Shown: positions 1 through 6,911, counted from the stretch's first letter. The stretch: 11,980 nt of DNA from an uncultured Lachnospiraceae bacterium (GCA_937910785.1 CALDLG010000069.1:1-11980), one strand, 5' to 3'. Translations and numbers: made by a program. The notes: generated from the sequence alone by a model not told the origin.

Positions 1-643
1 CCGGAATGTCCGCCATGACGAATCCTCCGGCGCCTTCCAGATCGACCACGCCCAGGTTGGGATTTAAAGTCGTAAAATGGTAATTGGCAATTTTCGGGCG
101 GGCATTGCTTACTCTGGATAACAGGGTCGATTTTCCCACATTGGGGAAGCCGACGAGTCCGACATCCGCAATGACTTTTAATTCCAACAGCAATTCCAGC
201 TCCATCGCCGGCTGGCCCGGCTGCGCATATTTCGGCGCCTGCATCCTGCTCGTTGCGTAATGCTGATTGCCGCTTCCTCCTCTTCCGCCTTTTAAAAGAA
301 GCACTTCTTTGCAGTCACCGGACATATCTACAATTACCTTACCGCTTTCCGCTTCCCGGATAACGGTTCCGGCAGGCACTTTTATGATGATATCCTCTCC
401 GTTTTTACCCGCACAGTTGCGTTTTCCGCCCTCTGCACCATTTCCTGCACAGTATTTCCGGATATGACGGAAATCCGTCAGGGTATTTAAGCCCTCGTCC
501 ACTACAAAATAGACATTTCCGCCGCTGCCTCCGTCCCCGCCGTCAGGGCCGCCGTTTGGCACATATTTTTCTCTTCGGAAGGAAACGTGTCCGTCGCCGC
601 CTTTTCCGCTTCTGACATAGATTTTTGCACGATCCGCAAACAT
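1..643 (-). CDS. obgE: GTPase ObgE/CgtA, 5' part only (C-terminus lies beyond the window)
   Basis: This is an Obg-family GTPase, which acts in late assembly of the 50S subunit and in stress responses. The reading frame stays open from an ATG at 643 to the window edge, giving 214 residues of a protein usually about 420 or more. Residues 1-158 form the glycine-rich Obg fold, with many GG repeats around residues 14-42 and 119-124. The G domain follows with the P-loop GFPNVGKS at 165-172 and a YHFTT switch I/G2 motif at 188-192. The frame breaks at DIP (212-214), the first residues of the G3 motif. A GAGAGGA ribosome site sits just upstream of the ATG. It follows rpmA, as in many Firmicutes, but a strong terminator lies between them, so obgE may depend on read-through or its own weak promoter. 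Identity is secure; only the length is unknown. Confidence 0.97.
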   Translation of the reverse strand, partial: MFADRAKIYVRSGKGGDGHVSFRREKYVPNGGPDGGDGGSGGNVYFVVDEGLNTLTDFRHIRKYCAGNGAEGGKRNCAGKNGEDIIIKVPAGTVIREAESGKVIVDMSGDCKEVLLLKGGRGGSGNQHYATSRMQAPKYAQPGQPAMELELLLELKVIADVGLVGFPNVGKSTLLSRVSNARPKIANYHFTTLNPNLGVVDLEGAGGFVMADIP

Positions 644-664
644 AATATAATCCTCTCTTCCAGG

Positions 665-679
665 GCCCGCCATCCGGGC
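665..679 (-). other. Short GC-rich hairpin in the obgE leader
   Basis: A perfect 5-bp GCCCG/CGGGC stem with a 5-base loop lies about 20 bases upstream of the obgE start. Flanking CTTC and GAAG could extend it with a bulge. No U-tract follows, so it is not a terminator. It might affect access to the ribosome site, but it may simply be chance in GC-rich DNA. Confidence 0.25.
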
Positions 680-706
680 GAAGGTGTTTTTTGGCCAATT
701 CAATAA

Positions 707-745
707 GGAAAAAAAGGCTCCAAACATAACGTATGTTTGAAGCCC
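707..745 (-). terminator. Intrinsic terminator after rpmA
   Basis: Positions 716-728 and 732-744 form a 13-bp stem (one G-U pair) closed by a 3-base loop. Read on the minus strand it is followed at once by seven T residues (715-709). This is a textbook rho-independent terminator for the rplU-prp-rpmA transcript. It lies between rpmA and obgE and should reduce or block read-through into obgE. Confidence 0.9.
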
Positions 746-785
746 GATTCATTCGCATATCAAAAGATTCCTGTTCCTTCGGTCT

Positions 786-807
786 TGAAAGAACAACGAT
801 TCTTTCA
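786..807 (-). other. Inverted repeat overlapping the rpmA stop codon
   Basis: A perfect 8-bp inverted repeat, TGAAAGAA/TTCTTTCA with a 6-base loop, starts exactly at the TGA stop codon of rpmA. No U-run follows, so it does not look like a terminator on its own. It sits about 40 bases before the real terminator and could protect the 3' end of the mRNA or be incidental. Confidence 0.35.
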
Positions 808-1092
808 GTCTCTCTCCACAGGATATACGGAAGCTTGTTTTTTATCTCTTCCTTTTCTTTCAAAACGAAGAACTCCATCAACCAGAGCGAATAAGGTATC
901 ATCTCCGCCGATGCCCACATTCGTGCCCGGATGAATCTTGGTTCCACGCTGTCTGTACAGAATATTTCCTGCCTTCACGAATTGTCCGTCAGCCCTTTTT
1001 GCACCTAATCTTTTCGCCTCGGAATCTCTGCCGTTCTTTGTAGAGCCGACACCTTTCTTATGTGCAAAAAATTGAAGGTTCATATTTAACAT
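805..1092 (-). CDS. rpmA: 50S ribosomal protein L27 with cleavable N-terminal extension
   Basis: Ribosomal protein L27 is a late-assembling 50S protein whose mature N-terminus reaches toward the peptidyl-transferase centre. The 95-residue product starts MLNMNLQFF and continues AHKKG, followed by the conserved GSTKNGRDS and KRLG segments. In Firmicutes the stretch up to QFF is removed by the protease Prp, and that motif is present here; prp is the adjacent upstream gene. I chose the ATG at 1092 because a strong GAGGAGGTG ribosome site (1108-1100) sits 7 bases upstream. An in-frame start at 1110 would begin inside that ribosome site. The start lies 4 bases after the prp TAA, so translation is probably coupled. 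An intrinsic terminator follows the gene. Confidence 0.98.
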   Translation of the reverse strand: MLNMNLQFFAHKKGVGSTKNGRDSEAKRLGAKRADGQFVKAGNILYRQRGTKIHPGTNVGIGGDDTLFALVDGVLRFERKGRDKKQASVYPVERD

Positions 1093-1096
1093 GGCA

Positions 1097-1426
1097 TTAC
1101 ACCTCCTCAAATTTCAGTTTACAGTATTTTTTCCCGTATTGCGCTGCAATATGGGAAAGTCCGAGTACGAGAGAATCCATCAGTACCTTCGATGCCTCCT
1201 GAAGAGGCTTTTCAAATCTGCATATGATCAGACCGGATTTTTCATCGCTTTCCACTGTCATTTTCTCCCCTGCAATCTCTTCCAGCGAATTGATTGTATT
1301 TATTACAAGGACGGAAATCGATGCACAGACGATATCCTTACCGTATTCGTCAAAACCGGCATGTCCGCAGCAGATAAAGTCCCGGTATTCTCCTGCTCCC
1401 GTTTTATGAAATGTTATACTCGTCAT
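1097..1426 (-). CDS. prp: Ribosomal-processing cysteine protease Prp
   Basis: Prp (YsxB/DUF464 family) is the cysteine protease that removes the N-terminal extension of L27 in Firmicutes and related bacteria. The 109-residue length is normal for the family. The signature segment GHAGFDEYGKDIVCASIS spans residues 21-38. It places a histidine at 22 and a cysteine at 34, matching the catalytic pair described in the Staphylococcus aureus enzyme. The gene lies between rplU and rpmA, its standard position. AAAGGTG serves as ribosome site just before the ATG at 1426. The substrate site (QFF|A) is encoded by the next gene. Family assignment is firm; activity is inferred from the conserved residues. 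Confidence 0.96.
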   Translation of the reverse strand: MTSITFHKTGAGEYRDFICCGHAGFDEYGKDIVCASISVLVINTINSLEEIAGEKMTVESDEKSGLIICRFEKPLQEASKVLMDSLVLGLSHIAAQYGKKYCKLKFEEV

Positions 1427-1458
1427 TTCACACCTTTAAGCATTCATCAGTGCATATT

Positions 1459-1764
1459 TTATGCGTTGATCTTGTCGATTTTTACCTGAGTGTATGCTTG
1501 TCTGTGACCGTTTTTCTTATGATAGCCGGATTTTCTCTTATACTTGTAAACGATGACTTTACGGCCGCGTCCCTGATCCATAACCGTTCCGGATACAGTC
1601 GCGCCTGCAACATCGCCTGCAACCTTCAGCTCTTTATCGCTGACAGCTACCACCTGGTCAAATGTAACAGCAGCTCCTACTTCCGCGTCAAGCTTCTCAA
1701 CTCTGATCACGTCACCTTCGGAAACCTTATACTGCTTTCCACCTGTTGCAATAATTGCGTACAT
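1459..1764 (-). CDS. rplU: 50S ribosomal protein L21
   Basis: L21 is a small 50S protein that binds 23S rRNA. The 101-residue product shows the family N-terminus MYAIIATGGKQYKV and the basic C-terminal region with KYKRKSGYHKKNGHRQ and a KIDKI ending. I chose the ATG at 1764 rather than the longer frame from 1788. The shorter form matches the family N-terminus, and an AGGAGGTG ribosome site ends about 6 bases upstream. It is the first gene of the rplU-prp-rpmA operon, driven by a near-consensus promoter through a structured leader of about 110 bases, which suggests autogenous control. Confidence 0.98.
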   Translation of the reverse strand: MYAIIATGGKQYKVSEGDVIRVEKLDAEVGAAVTFDQVVAVSDKELKVAGDVAGATVSGTVMDQGRGRKVIVYKYKRKSGYHKKNGHRQAYTQVKIDKINA

Positions 1765-1875
1765 ATGGCACCTCCTATTCATGAACAATCGTTCATTTTA
1801 CTCGCCAGCTTCGGTGATGCACAGACATTCTTTCGAATGCTTCTGCACATACTTATACCTCGTTGTGCGGCATAC
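1765..1875 (-). ncRNA. Probable L21 leader RNA (structured 5' UTR of rplU)
   Basis: About 110 bases separate the predicted transcription start (near 1875) from the rplU ATG, and they are highly structured. A long hairpin at 1850-1817 has a GAAA tetraloop on a CATTC/GAATG stem, then an AG bulge, then nine more pairs if G-U wobbles are allowed. A second hairpin, ATGAAC/GTTCAT with a 4-base loop (1796-1781), ends 4 bases before the AGGAGG ribosome site. Firmicutes are known to carry an L21 leader family in exactly this position, thought to mediate ribosomal-protein feedback. Assignment rests on position and foldability; I could not run a covariance model. Confidence 0.7.
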
Positions 1876-1881
1876 TCAAAC

Positions 1882-1910
1882 ATTTTATCCTTTCTGTCCG
1901 GATTTGTCAA
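1882..1910 (-). promoter_or_regulatory. Sigma-A-type promoter of the rplU-prp-rpmA operon
   Basis: A perfect -35 hexamer TTGACA (1910-1905) is followed after exactly 17 bases by TAAAAT (1887-1882), one base off the -10 consensus. Transcription would start near 1875, giving a leader of about 110 bases. The promoter lies between the end of the NUDIX gene and rplU, so the ribosomal block can be expressed independently of the genes upstream. Confidence 0.85.
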
Positions 1911-1943
1911 TATCTGGGCAGCATTTTTTTGCTTTTACTGGCA

Positions 1944-2516
1944 TTATGACAACATGTTCCCCACCGCAAAAAAATATGCCGCAATCTGCGCTCTGGAGCT
2001 GAATTCTTCCGTTTCCAACAGCTCCCGGACCTCTTCTCTTGTGTAAAATCTGGCTTTGATCATCTCGTTTTCGGAAGTATGGTCTTCAAATTCTCCCTCC
2101 ACTTCTACGAAAGCGATCTGTGTTTTGACATCCGAGAAGGCGACCGCCGCAAAAGACGGTCTTAAAATCTGCAGGATTTTCTTTACATGAAGTCCGGTTT
2201 CCTCATATAATTCCCGCTGAATGCATTCCTCGACGGACTCCCCTTCTTCGATCATCCCGGCGCACAGATTGTAAACGTTATGATTGACACCCATCCGAAA
2301 CTCCTGCAGAAGCAGCATCTTTCCGCCGCAGTATGCCACGATGGAAACGCCGCTCATACGTTTTCCGATCGAAGCCACATCGGGGATCTCATGCCGGCTG
2401 ACAATTTCATAAACCTTTTCCCGTCCCTTTTTATTCAGATAAGTCAGTTCATAATTTTTCAGATACTTTCCGTCTTTTACCTTTTGTAACCGCAACAGTT
2501 CCATACTGCCACCCAT
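1944..2516 (-). CDS. NUDIX hydrolase, ADP-ribose pyrophosphatase-like
   Basis: This is a NUDIX-superfamily hydrolase of up to 190 residues. The full NUDIX box GX5EX7REUXEEXGU is present at residues 87-109, with G87, E93, R101, E102, E105, E106 and G108 providing the Mg-binding catalytic motif. The overall length and the EFRMGVNHNVYNLCAGMIEEGE region resemble NudF-type ADP-ribose pyrophosphatases, which split ADP-ribose into AMP and ribose 5-phosphate. The exact substrate cannot be read from the sequence. The gene starts 7 bases after the rng stop and probably shares its transcript. Two in-frame ATGs (2516 and 2504) are possible, and neither has a clearly better ribosome site. No convincing terminator follows; the rplU promoter begins about 35 bases downstream. 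Confidence 0.9.
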   Translation of the reverse strand: MGGSMELLRLQKVKDGKYLKNYELTYLNKKGREKVYEIVSRHEIPDVASIGKRMSGVSIVAYCGGKMLLLQEFRMGVNHNVYNLCAGMIEEGESVEECIQRELYEETGLHVKKILQILRPSFAAVAFSDVKTQIAFVEVEGEFEDHTSENEMIKARFYTREEVRELLETEEFSSRAQIAAYFFAVGNMLS

Positions 2517-2523
2517 GCCTTTC

Positions 2524-3750
2524 TTATTCTGCCATTTGTTCCGCGAAAGATTTGTGCTGTTTCTTTCTTGTGATTTCCATCAGACCAAGCCCGGTAATGT
2601 CCACGACATATGCCGGTACGGTATCCTTTTGCAGCAAAGCCTTCATGTATGCTGTTAATTGTTCGTTATGCTCTTTTTTTTGCATATTGATAAAGTCCAC
2701 CAGAATGATTCCTGAAAGATTTCTTGCACGCAGGGCCCAGGCGATCGCTTCTGCGGCTTCCAGATTGATCTTTAAATAAGTCGCCTCTTTGTTTTTACCA
2801 GCCTCATATTTTCCGGTATTCACATCGATGGCAGTCAGTGCCTCCGTCGGTTCGATGACAAGATAGGCGCCTGACTGTAGCCAGACCCTGCGGGAAAGCA
2901 GCTCCTGTATCCTTGTTTCTACGGAATAGAGCTTATGCAGGGGCAGCATTTTATCCTCGTAATATCGAATGGGACAGTTTTTCGTCCGCTCATCGGAAAG
3001 CAGCATATCGTAGATTTCTTTCCGGTCCGTAATGATCTCATCATATTCCGACTGATAACAGTTTCTGATAAAGGACAGATATTCCGGCCCGCTCCGGTGA
3101 AGACAGCTGAAACATACCCGTTTGTCCCCGATTTCCAGAATATGCTCCATTTTTTCCGCAAGCATCTGCGCTTCCATGAGAACCGGGGAAATATCAGGGA
3201 GATTGTCCGCATTGGTACGAATGATCAGCCCAAGATGTCCGGATATTTTTTGCAGAGATTCCTGTTCTTTATAAAGATGTCTGTATTCCGCACTCATCCT
3301 GGAAGATAGTCTGAGCATGGAAACCGAAGAAGCGGCGGCATTCCTGTCGACAGCTTTTCTGTTTTCTATTACAACATAGGAGCCGGCCAGGGACAGCTTC
3401 GTGGAAATGCCTGCCTGCTTTGTTTTTTGCGGCTCTCTGACGACCTGAACGAGCAGCTCATCTCCTGCTTTCAGCGTCCCGTCCGGTTTCCTGTTCACCA
3501 AAACGGCAGCCTTTGTCTCCGCAAGCGGCAGAAAAGCCAGAACGCCTTTTTGAATCTCTACAAAAGCCGCTCCGATATTGCCGGAAATATTTTGCACCTT
3601 TCCGACATAAATACTGCCGATCCGGCAGCCTTCGTCTTTTTTAGGTTTCTCTGCCCGAACCGCAATGATCCGATTATGGCAGATCAGGATGGAGAGCAGT
3701 TTTCCCTGCAGCTCCAGAATCAGGATTTTTCCTTTTTCCTTTTCCGTCAT
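2524..3750 (-). CDS. rng: Ribonuclease E/G family endoribonuclease, short form without zinc-link
   Basis: This is an RNase G/E-type single-strand endoribonuclease, which processes or decays RNA in the cytoplasm. The 408-residue product has an S1-like RNA-binding region near residues 41-120, including IGSIYVGKVQNISGNIGAAF. The catalytic core follows: AIDVNTGKY supplies D309 and LVDFINM supplies D352, matching the two Mg-binding aspartates of the E. coli enzyme. It ends soon after GLGLMEITRKK (387-397), so the CPxC zinc-link that follows in E. coli RNase E/G is absent. I chose the ATG at 3750 because GGGAGG lies 7 bases upstream; the longer frame begins at a TTG overlapping the previous gene's stop. 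It sits between the DUF2344 gene and the NUDIX gene, upstream of the L21-L27 block, an arrangement seen in several Gram-positive groups. Confidence 0.93.
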   Translation of the reverse strand: MTEKEKGKILILELQGKLLSILICHNRIIAVRAEKPKKDEGCRIGSIYVGKVQNISGNIGAAFVEIQKGVLAFLPLAETKAAVLVNRKPDGTLKAGDELLVQVVREPQKTKQAGISTKLSLAGSYVVIENRKAVDRNAAASSVSMLRLSSRMSAEYRHLYKEQESLQKISGHLGLIIRTNADNLPDISPVLMEAQMLAEKMEHILEIGDKRVCFSCLHRSGPEYLSFIRNCYQSEYDEIITDRKEIYDMLLSDERTKNCPIRYYEDKMLPLHKLYSVETRIQELLSRRVWLQSGAYLVIEPTEALTAIDVNTGKYEAGKNKEATYLKINLEAAEAIAWALRARNLSGIILVDFINMQKKEHNEQLTAYMKALLQKDTVPAYVVDITGLGLMEITRKKQHKSFAEQMAE

Positions 3751-3788
3751 GGCGCTTCCTCCCGGACGTAACGACAATGGCAGCATAA

Positions 3789-4535
3789 TCAATAAATTTC
3801 GGAAAGCGGCACAAATTCCGGCGTTTTACCCTCCGGAGCCGTATTCCCATAAGTTTCGATTCTGGTAATCTGATAAGAACAGGATTCCGGCGTTATGCCG
3901 CAGTCCGTCAGGAAAGCGTCCCAGACGAGCGCCGGCTTGATATTCCCGCCGCTGCTCGCATCTACCAGCATGGTAATCGCCGGATACCGTCTGCCGTCCG
4001 GGTCAAAAGGAGGGATGGCCTCTTCCGCCTTTAATTCCCAGATGCCCGGCTTCAAATCGAGCTCCCGCTCTCCTTTTTTGGTCTTTTTTATGACAGGAAT
4101 CCGTTCTTTTTCAAGGAAAGCCCTGAGCGCCATTTTAAGATCTTCAACAGGAAATTCTTTCGGACTGCCGTCTCCGGACAGGCATGTGATCTGATACTTT
4201 GCCGCTGCGACGCCTGCCATCGCGTTTTTTGCCGTTTCCGGTAGTTGTTTTACCGATATAATCCGAAGGCCCTCCGCCATCGTCTGATTCAGCGCCGTTT
4301 TCATTTCTTCTTCCGTCGTCATGGTATTTACTTCGATATCCAGATATTCCCCCATGCTTTCAAGCCCGACGCCGAGCGGTGCGGCAAAGGACATGACCGG
4401 ATGGGGACTGAATCCTTCCGAATAACGGATATCGATCTGTGCCCTGCGAAAAGCCTTCTGAAAGAAACGCATCACGTCCAGATGGCCGATAAATTTCATA
4501 ACGCCGTATTTTGCAAATTTGATTCTGATCTTCAT
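3789..4535 (-). CDS. TIGR03936/DUF2344 family radical SAM-associated protein
   Basis: This is a 248-residue member of the DUF2344 (TIGR03936) family, whose biochemical function is not known to me. The N-terminal signature is clear: a KYGVMKFIGHLD stretch (residues 9-20), then FRRAQI (29-34) and GFSPHP (41-46), then APLGVGLES and a GEYLDIE segment. The family is usually encoded next to, or fused to, a TIGR03960-type radical SAM protein, and that is the arrangement here. The start lies 9 bases after the stop of the radical SAM gene. The ribosome site is weak, so translation may be coupled. Its stop is followed within 40 bases by the rng start. It probably acts as a partner of the radical SAM enzyme, but that is inference from context. 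Confidence 0.92.
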   Translation of the reverse strand: MKIRIKFAKYGVMKFIGHLDVMRFFQKAFRRAQIDIRYSEGFSPHPVMSFAAPLGVGLESMGEYLDIEVNTMTTEEEMKTALNQTMAEGLRIISVKQLPETAKNAMAGVAAAKYQITCLSGDGSPKEFPVEDLKMALRAFLEKERIPVIKKTKKGERELDLKPGIWELKAEEAIPPFDPDGRRYPAITMLVDASSGGNIKPALVWDAFLTDCGITPESCSYQITRIETYGNTAPEGKTPEFVPLSEIY

Positions 4536-4544
4536 CTCGTAAGC

Positions 4545-6428
4545 CTACTCCTGTTTCCCTTGATTCTCAAAGCATACACCGCCTCCAAATCGTCTTGCGC
4601 CGCAGCCCTGACACTGTTTTCGACAATTGGGAGATACGGTCTGCGACATGGCCTTTTTCCATTCCCGGAGCAGGAATTCCTTCGTGACGCCACAGTCTAT
4701 AAAATCCCATGGGAAAATTTCATCCTCTTCTCTTGCGCGGATCGTATAGAAATCAGGATCGATACCGCATTCTTCGAAACAGCTCATCCAGATATCGTTA
4801 TGAAAGCATTCACTCCAGGAATCGAACAGGCAGCCCTTCCGATAAGCTCTCTCGATCACAGCCGCAAGCTTTCTGTCTCCCCTTGCGAAAATGCCCTCCA
4901 ATACGCTGACATCCGCCTCATGCCAGTTATATTTGATGCTTTTCTGGTTCAGCTGAGCCATAATGCCCTTTTTCGTCTGATAAGCTTTTTCGATAAACTC
5001 TTCTTTTGTGCACATCCTTGCCCACTGGAATGGTGTAAACGGCTTGGGAATGAAAAACGAGGTGCTTGTCACTATCTGCACTCTGCCGTTTGTCCGTTTC
5101 TCCTTCGGCACGGTATCGAAAAATACCGCCGCGATTTTATTGGACAACTCTCCGATTCCAAGAATATCTTCTTCCGTCTCAGTGGGAAGCCCCAGCATGA
5201 AATACAGCTTGACCCTTGTCCAGCCTCCCTCGAAGGCAAGTGCCGCGCCGCCCAGAATATCCTCTTCCGTAAGGCCCTTATTGATAACATCCCGAAGCCG
5301 CTGGCTTCCGGCTTCCGGCGCGAAGGTAAGGCTGCTCTTCTTCACATCCTGTACCTTGCCCATCACATCCAGTGAAAAAGCGTCGATGCGCAGGGAAGGC
5401 AGCGAAATGTTAATATGCCGTTTCCGGCATTCCTGAATCAGAAAGTCCAGAAGCTCGTTCAATGCGGAATAATCGCTGGAGCTTAAAGAGCTTAAGGAAA
5501 TTTCGTCGTAGCCCGTATTTTGCAGCATTTGAAGTGCATACTGCTTTAAAACCTCCACATTCCGCTCTCTGACCGGCCGATACAGCTGACCGGCCTGGCA
5601 GAAACGGCAGCCCCGGATACAGCCTCGCTGGATTTCCAGAACGACTCTGTCCTGCGTGATCTGAATAAAGGGAACAACTGGTTTTACCGGGTAATAAGTG
5701 TCCGAAACATCCATGACGATCTCTTTCAGAATCGTATCGGGTGCGCCTTCATATAATTTTTTCCGGCCGCGGATTGTGCCGTCCTGCTGATATTCTTCTT
5801 CATAAAACGCCGGCGCATATATGCCCGGAAGCACACAGGCCGCCTTCAGAAAATCCTGACGGCTTCCGCCGGCTTTTTTATTTACCAGATAAAGATCGAG
5901 CAGACTGCGGTACTGCGTCTCGCCTTCTCCGATATAGAACAGATCAAAAAATTCGGCGATCGGTTCCGGATTATAACTGCAGGGACCGCCGCCGATCACG
6001 ATCGGGTCCGTTTCGCTCCGCTCCCCTGCATGAAGCGGAATCTGTGCCAGATCCAGAATCTGCAGAATATTGGTATAGCACATCTCATACTGAAGCGTAA
6101 TGCCGAGAAAATCCATATTTTTTACGGGTTCCTGGGATTCCAGAGCAAAAAGCGGAATATGCCGTTCTCTCATGATCAGATCCAGATCCGTCCATGGCGA
6201 ATAGACCCGCTCACACCATACATCTTCCCAGGAATTGAACATATCATACAGAACCTGAATGCCAAGATGGGACATGCCGATTTCATAGATATCCGGAAAA
6301 CACATACAGAAGCGGACATCAATGCTGTCCTTGTCTTTCATGACCGAATTGATTTCGTTTCCGATATAACGGGCGGGCTTTTCCACCTGCATCAAAATTT
6401 TATCCGATAAAGCCAGTTTTCTTACCAT
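4545..6428 (-). CDS. TIGR03960 family B12-binding-domain/radical SAM protein
   Basis: This 627-residue protein belongs to the radical SAM superfamily. Its N-terminal part (about residues 1-180) resembles a B12-binding-like fold, with FPDIYEIGMSHLG near 44-56, IGGGPCSYNPEP near 145-156 and FYIGEGE at 164-170. The iron-sulfur cluster motif CxxxCxxC is C270, C274 and C277 in RGCIRGCRFCQAG. It is followed by the SSLSSSDY and PSLRIDAF segments typical of these enzymes. The C-terminal tail has a second cysteine group (CRKQCQGCG), perhaps another metal site. The start ATG at 6428 has AAGGA 10 bases upstream. It is followed closely by its usual DUF2344 partner and then RNase G. The reaction and substrate are unknown; a role in RNA or ribosome biology is suggested only by location. 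Confidence 0.94.
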   Translation of the reverse strand: MVRKLALSDKILMQVEKPARYIGNEINSVMKDKDSIDVRFCMCFPDIYEIGMSHLGIQVLYDMFNSWEDVWCERVYSPWTDLDLIMRERHIPLFALESQEPVKNMDFLGITLQYEMCYTNILQILDLAQIPLHAGERSETDPIVIGGGPCSYNPEPIAEFFDLFYIGEGETQYRSLLDLYLVNKKAGGSRQDFLKAACVLPGIYAPAFYEEEYQQDGTIRGRKKLYEGAPDTILKEIVMDVSDTYYPVKPVVPFIQITQDRVVLEIQRGCIRGCRFCQAGQLYRPVRERNVEVLKQYALQMLQNTGYDEISLSSLSSSDYSALNELLDFLIQECRKRHINISLPSLRIDAFSLDVMGKVQDVKKSSLTFAPEAGSQRLRDVINKGLTEEDILGGAALAFEGGWTRVKLYFMLGLPTETEEDILGIGELSNKIAAVFFDTVPKEKRTNGRVQIVTSTSFFIPKPFTPFQWARMCTKEEFIEKAYQTKKGIMAQLNQKSIKYNWHEADVSVLEGIFARGDRKLAAVIERAYRKGCLFDSWSECFHNDIWMSCFEECGIDPDFYTIRAREEDEIFPWDFIDCGVTKEFLLREWKKAMSQTVSPNCRKQCQGCGARRFGGGVCFENQGKQE

Positions 6429-6461
6429 TTGGGATATATCCTTTTCTCTTAAATTGTATCT

Positions 6462-6911
6462 TTACATATCAATATCAGGGTTCAACAATTCGGACAGCTG
6501 GGGAAGCTCCTCCGCATTTTCTCCTTGATAGATCTGAAAATAATCTTCGGAGATCATTGCACAGATATCGTTCATGGAATAGCCGAACAACTGATACTGT
6601 CCCGCGTCACACAGCAGAAAACCGATAAACAGCAGAATCGCGGCCGCCATGCGGAGCCGGAAGGTATTGGATGCGGGCGGCGGATTTTCCGGCCCGTTGC
6701 CGTTTTCCGGCATCTCTTCCGGCCGGAACGGTTCGCTCCGGTTCCAGATCGGCGGCAGATTTTCCACCCCGTACAGAATTTTCTCCCGCTGTCTGATTTT
6801 CATGCGGTTATCCATATTTTCCGCCCGTATGTACTGTGCCAGTTTCATTTTCTTTTCGACCGGCACCGTTCCTGCTTTCTGCGGTGATCTTCTTTCCTGT
6901 CTTTCAAACAT
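6462..6911 (-). CDS. Hypothetical single-pass membrane protein
   Basis: I do not recognise this 149-residue protein. The N-terminal half (about 1-50) is rich in Lys, Arg and Glu and probably helical. A Pro/Asn-rich linker follows (about 52-82). One hydrophobic segment at about 86-102 (LRMAAAILLFIGFLLC) is likely a membrane helix. The C-terminal 45 residues are acidic and end in NPDIDM. Positive charges before the helix suggest the N-terminus is cytoplasmic. The gene lies between the histidine block and the radical SAM operon, ending 33 bases before the latter's ATG. The ribosome site for the ATG at 6911 is poor (GAAGG about 13 bases away). Met22 (6848) is an alternative start. That it is a real gene is supported by length, strand and snug spacing. 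Confidence 0.75.
   Translation of the reverse strand: MFERQERRSPQKAGTVPVEKKMKLAQYIRAENMDNRMKIRQREKILYGVENLPPIWNRSEPFRPEEMPENGNGPENPPPASNTFRLRMAAAILLFIGFLLCDAGQYQLFGYSMNDICAMISEDYFQIYQGENAEELPQLSELLNPDIDM

Noticed and set aside
1911..1943. T-run (GCATTTTTTTGC) after the NUDIX gene as its terminator
   Set aside because: The T-run is on the plus strand; the minus transcript would carry A residues there, and no stable stem precedes it.
1411..2046. A 211-codon plus-strand frame across rplU and its leader
   Set aside because: It covers the L21 gene, leader and promoter in antisense, and its Cys/Ser/Phe-rich product looks like a shadow translation.
4245..5375. A 376-codon open frame on the plus strand opposite the radical SAM gene
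   Set aside because: It lies wholly antisense to a protein with clear family motifs, its product shows no recognisable domain, and it has no supporting context. It is a shadow of the real gene.
6446..6480. Possible promoter (TACAAT at 6458-6453) before the radical SAM gene
   Set aside because: No -35 hexamer lies at a proper distance (TTGAAC is about 21 bases away) and no extended -10 is present. Not strong enough to list.
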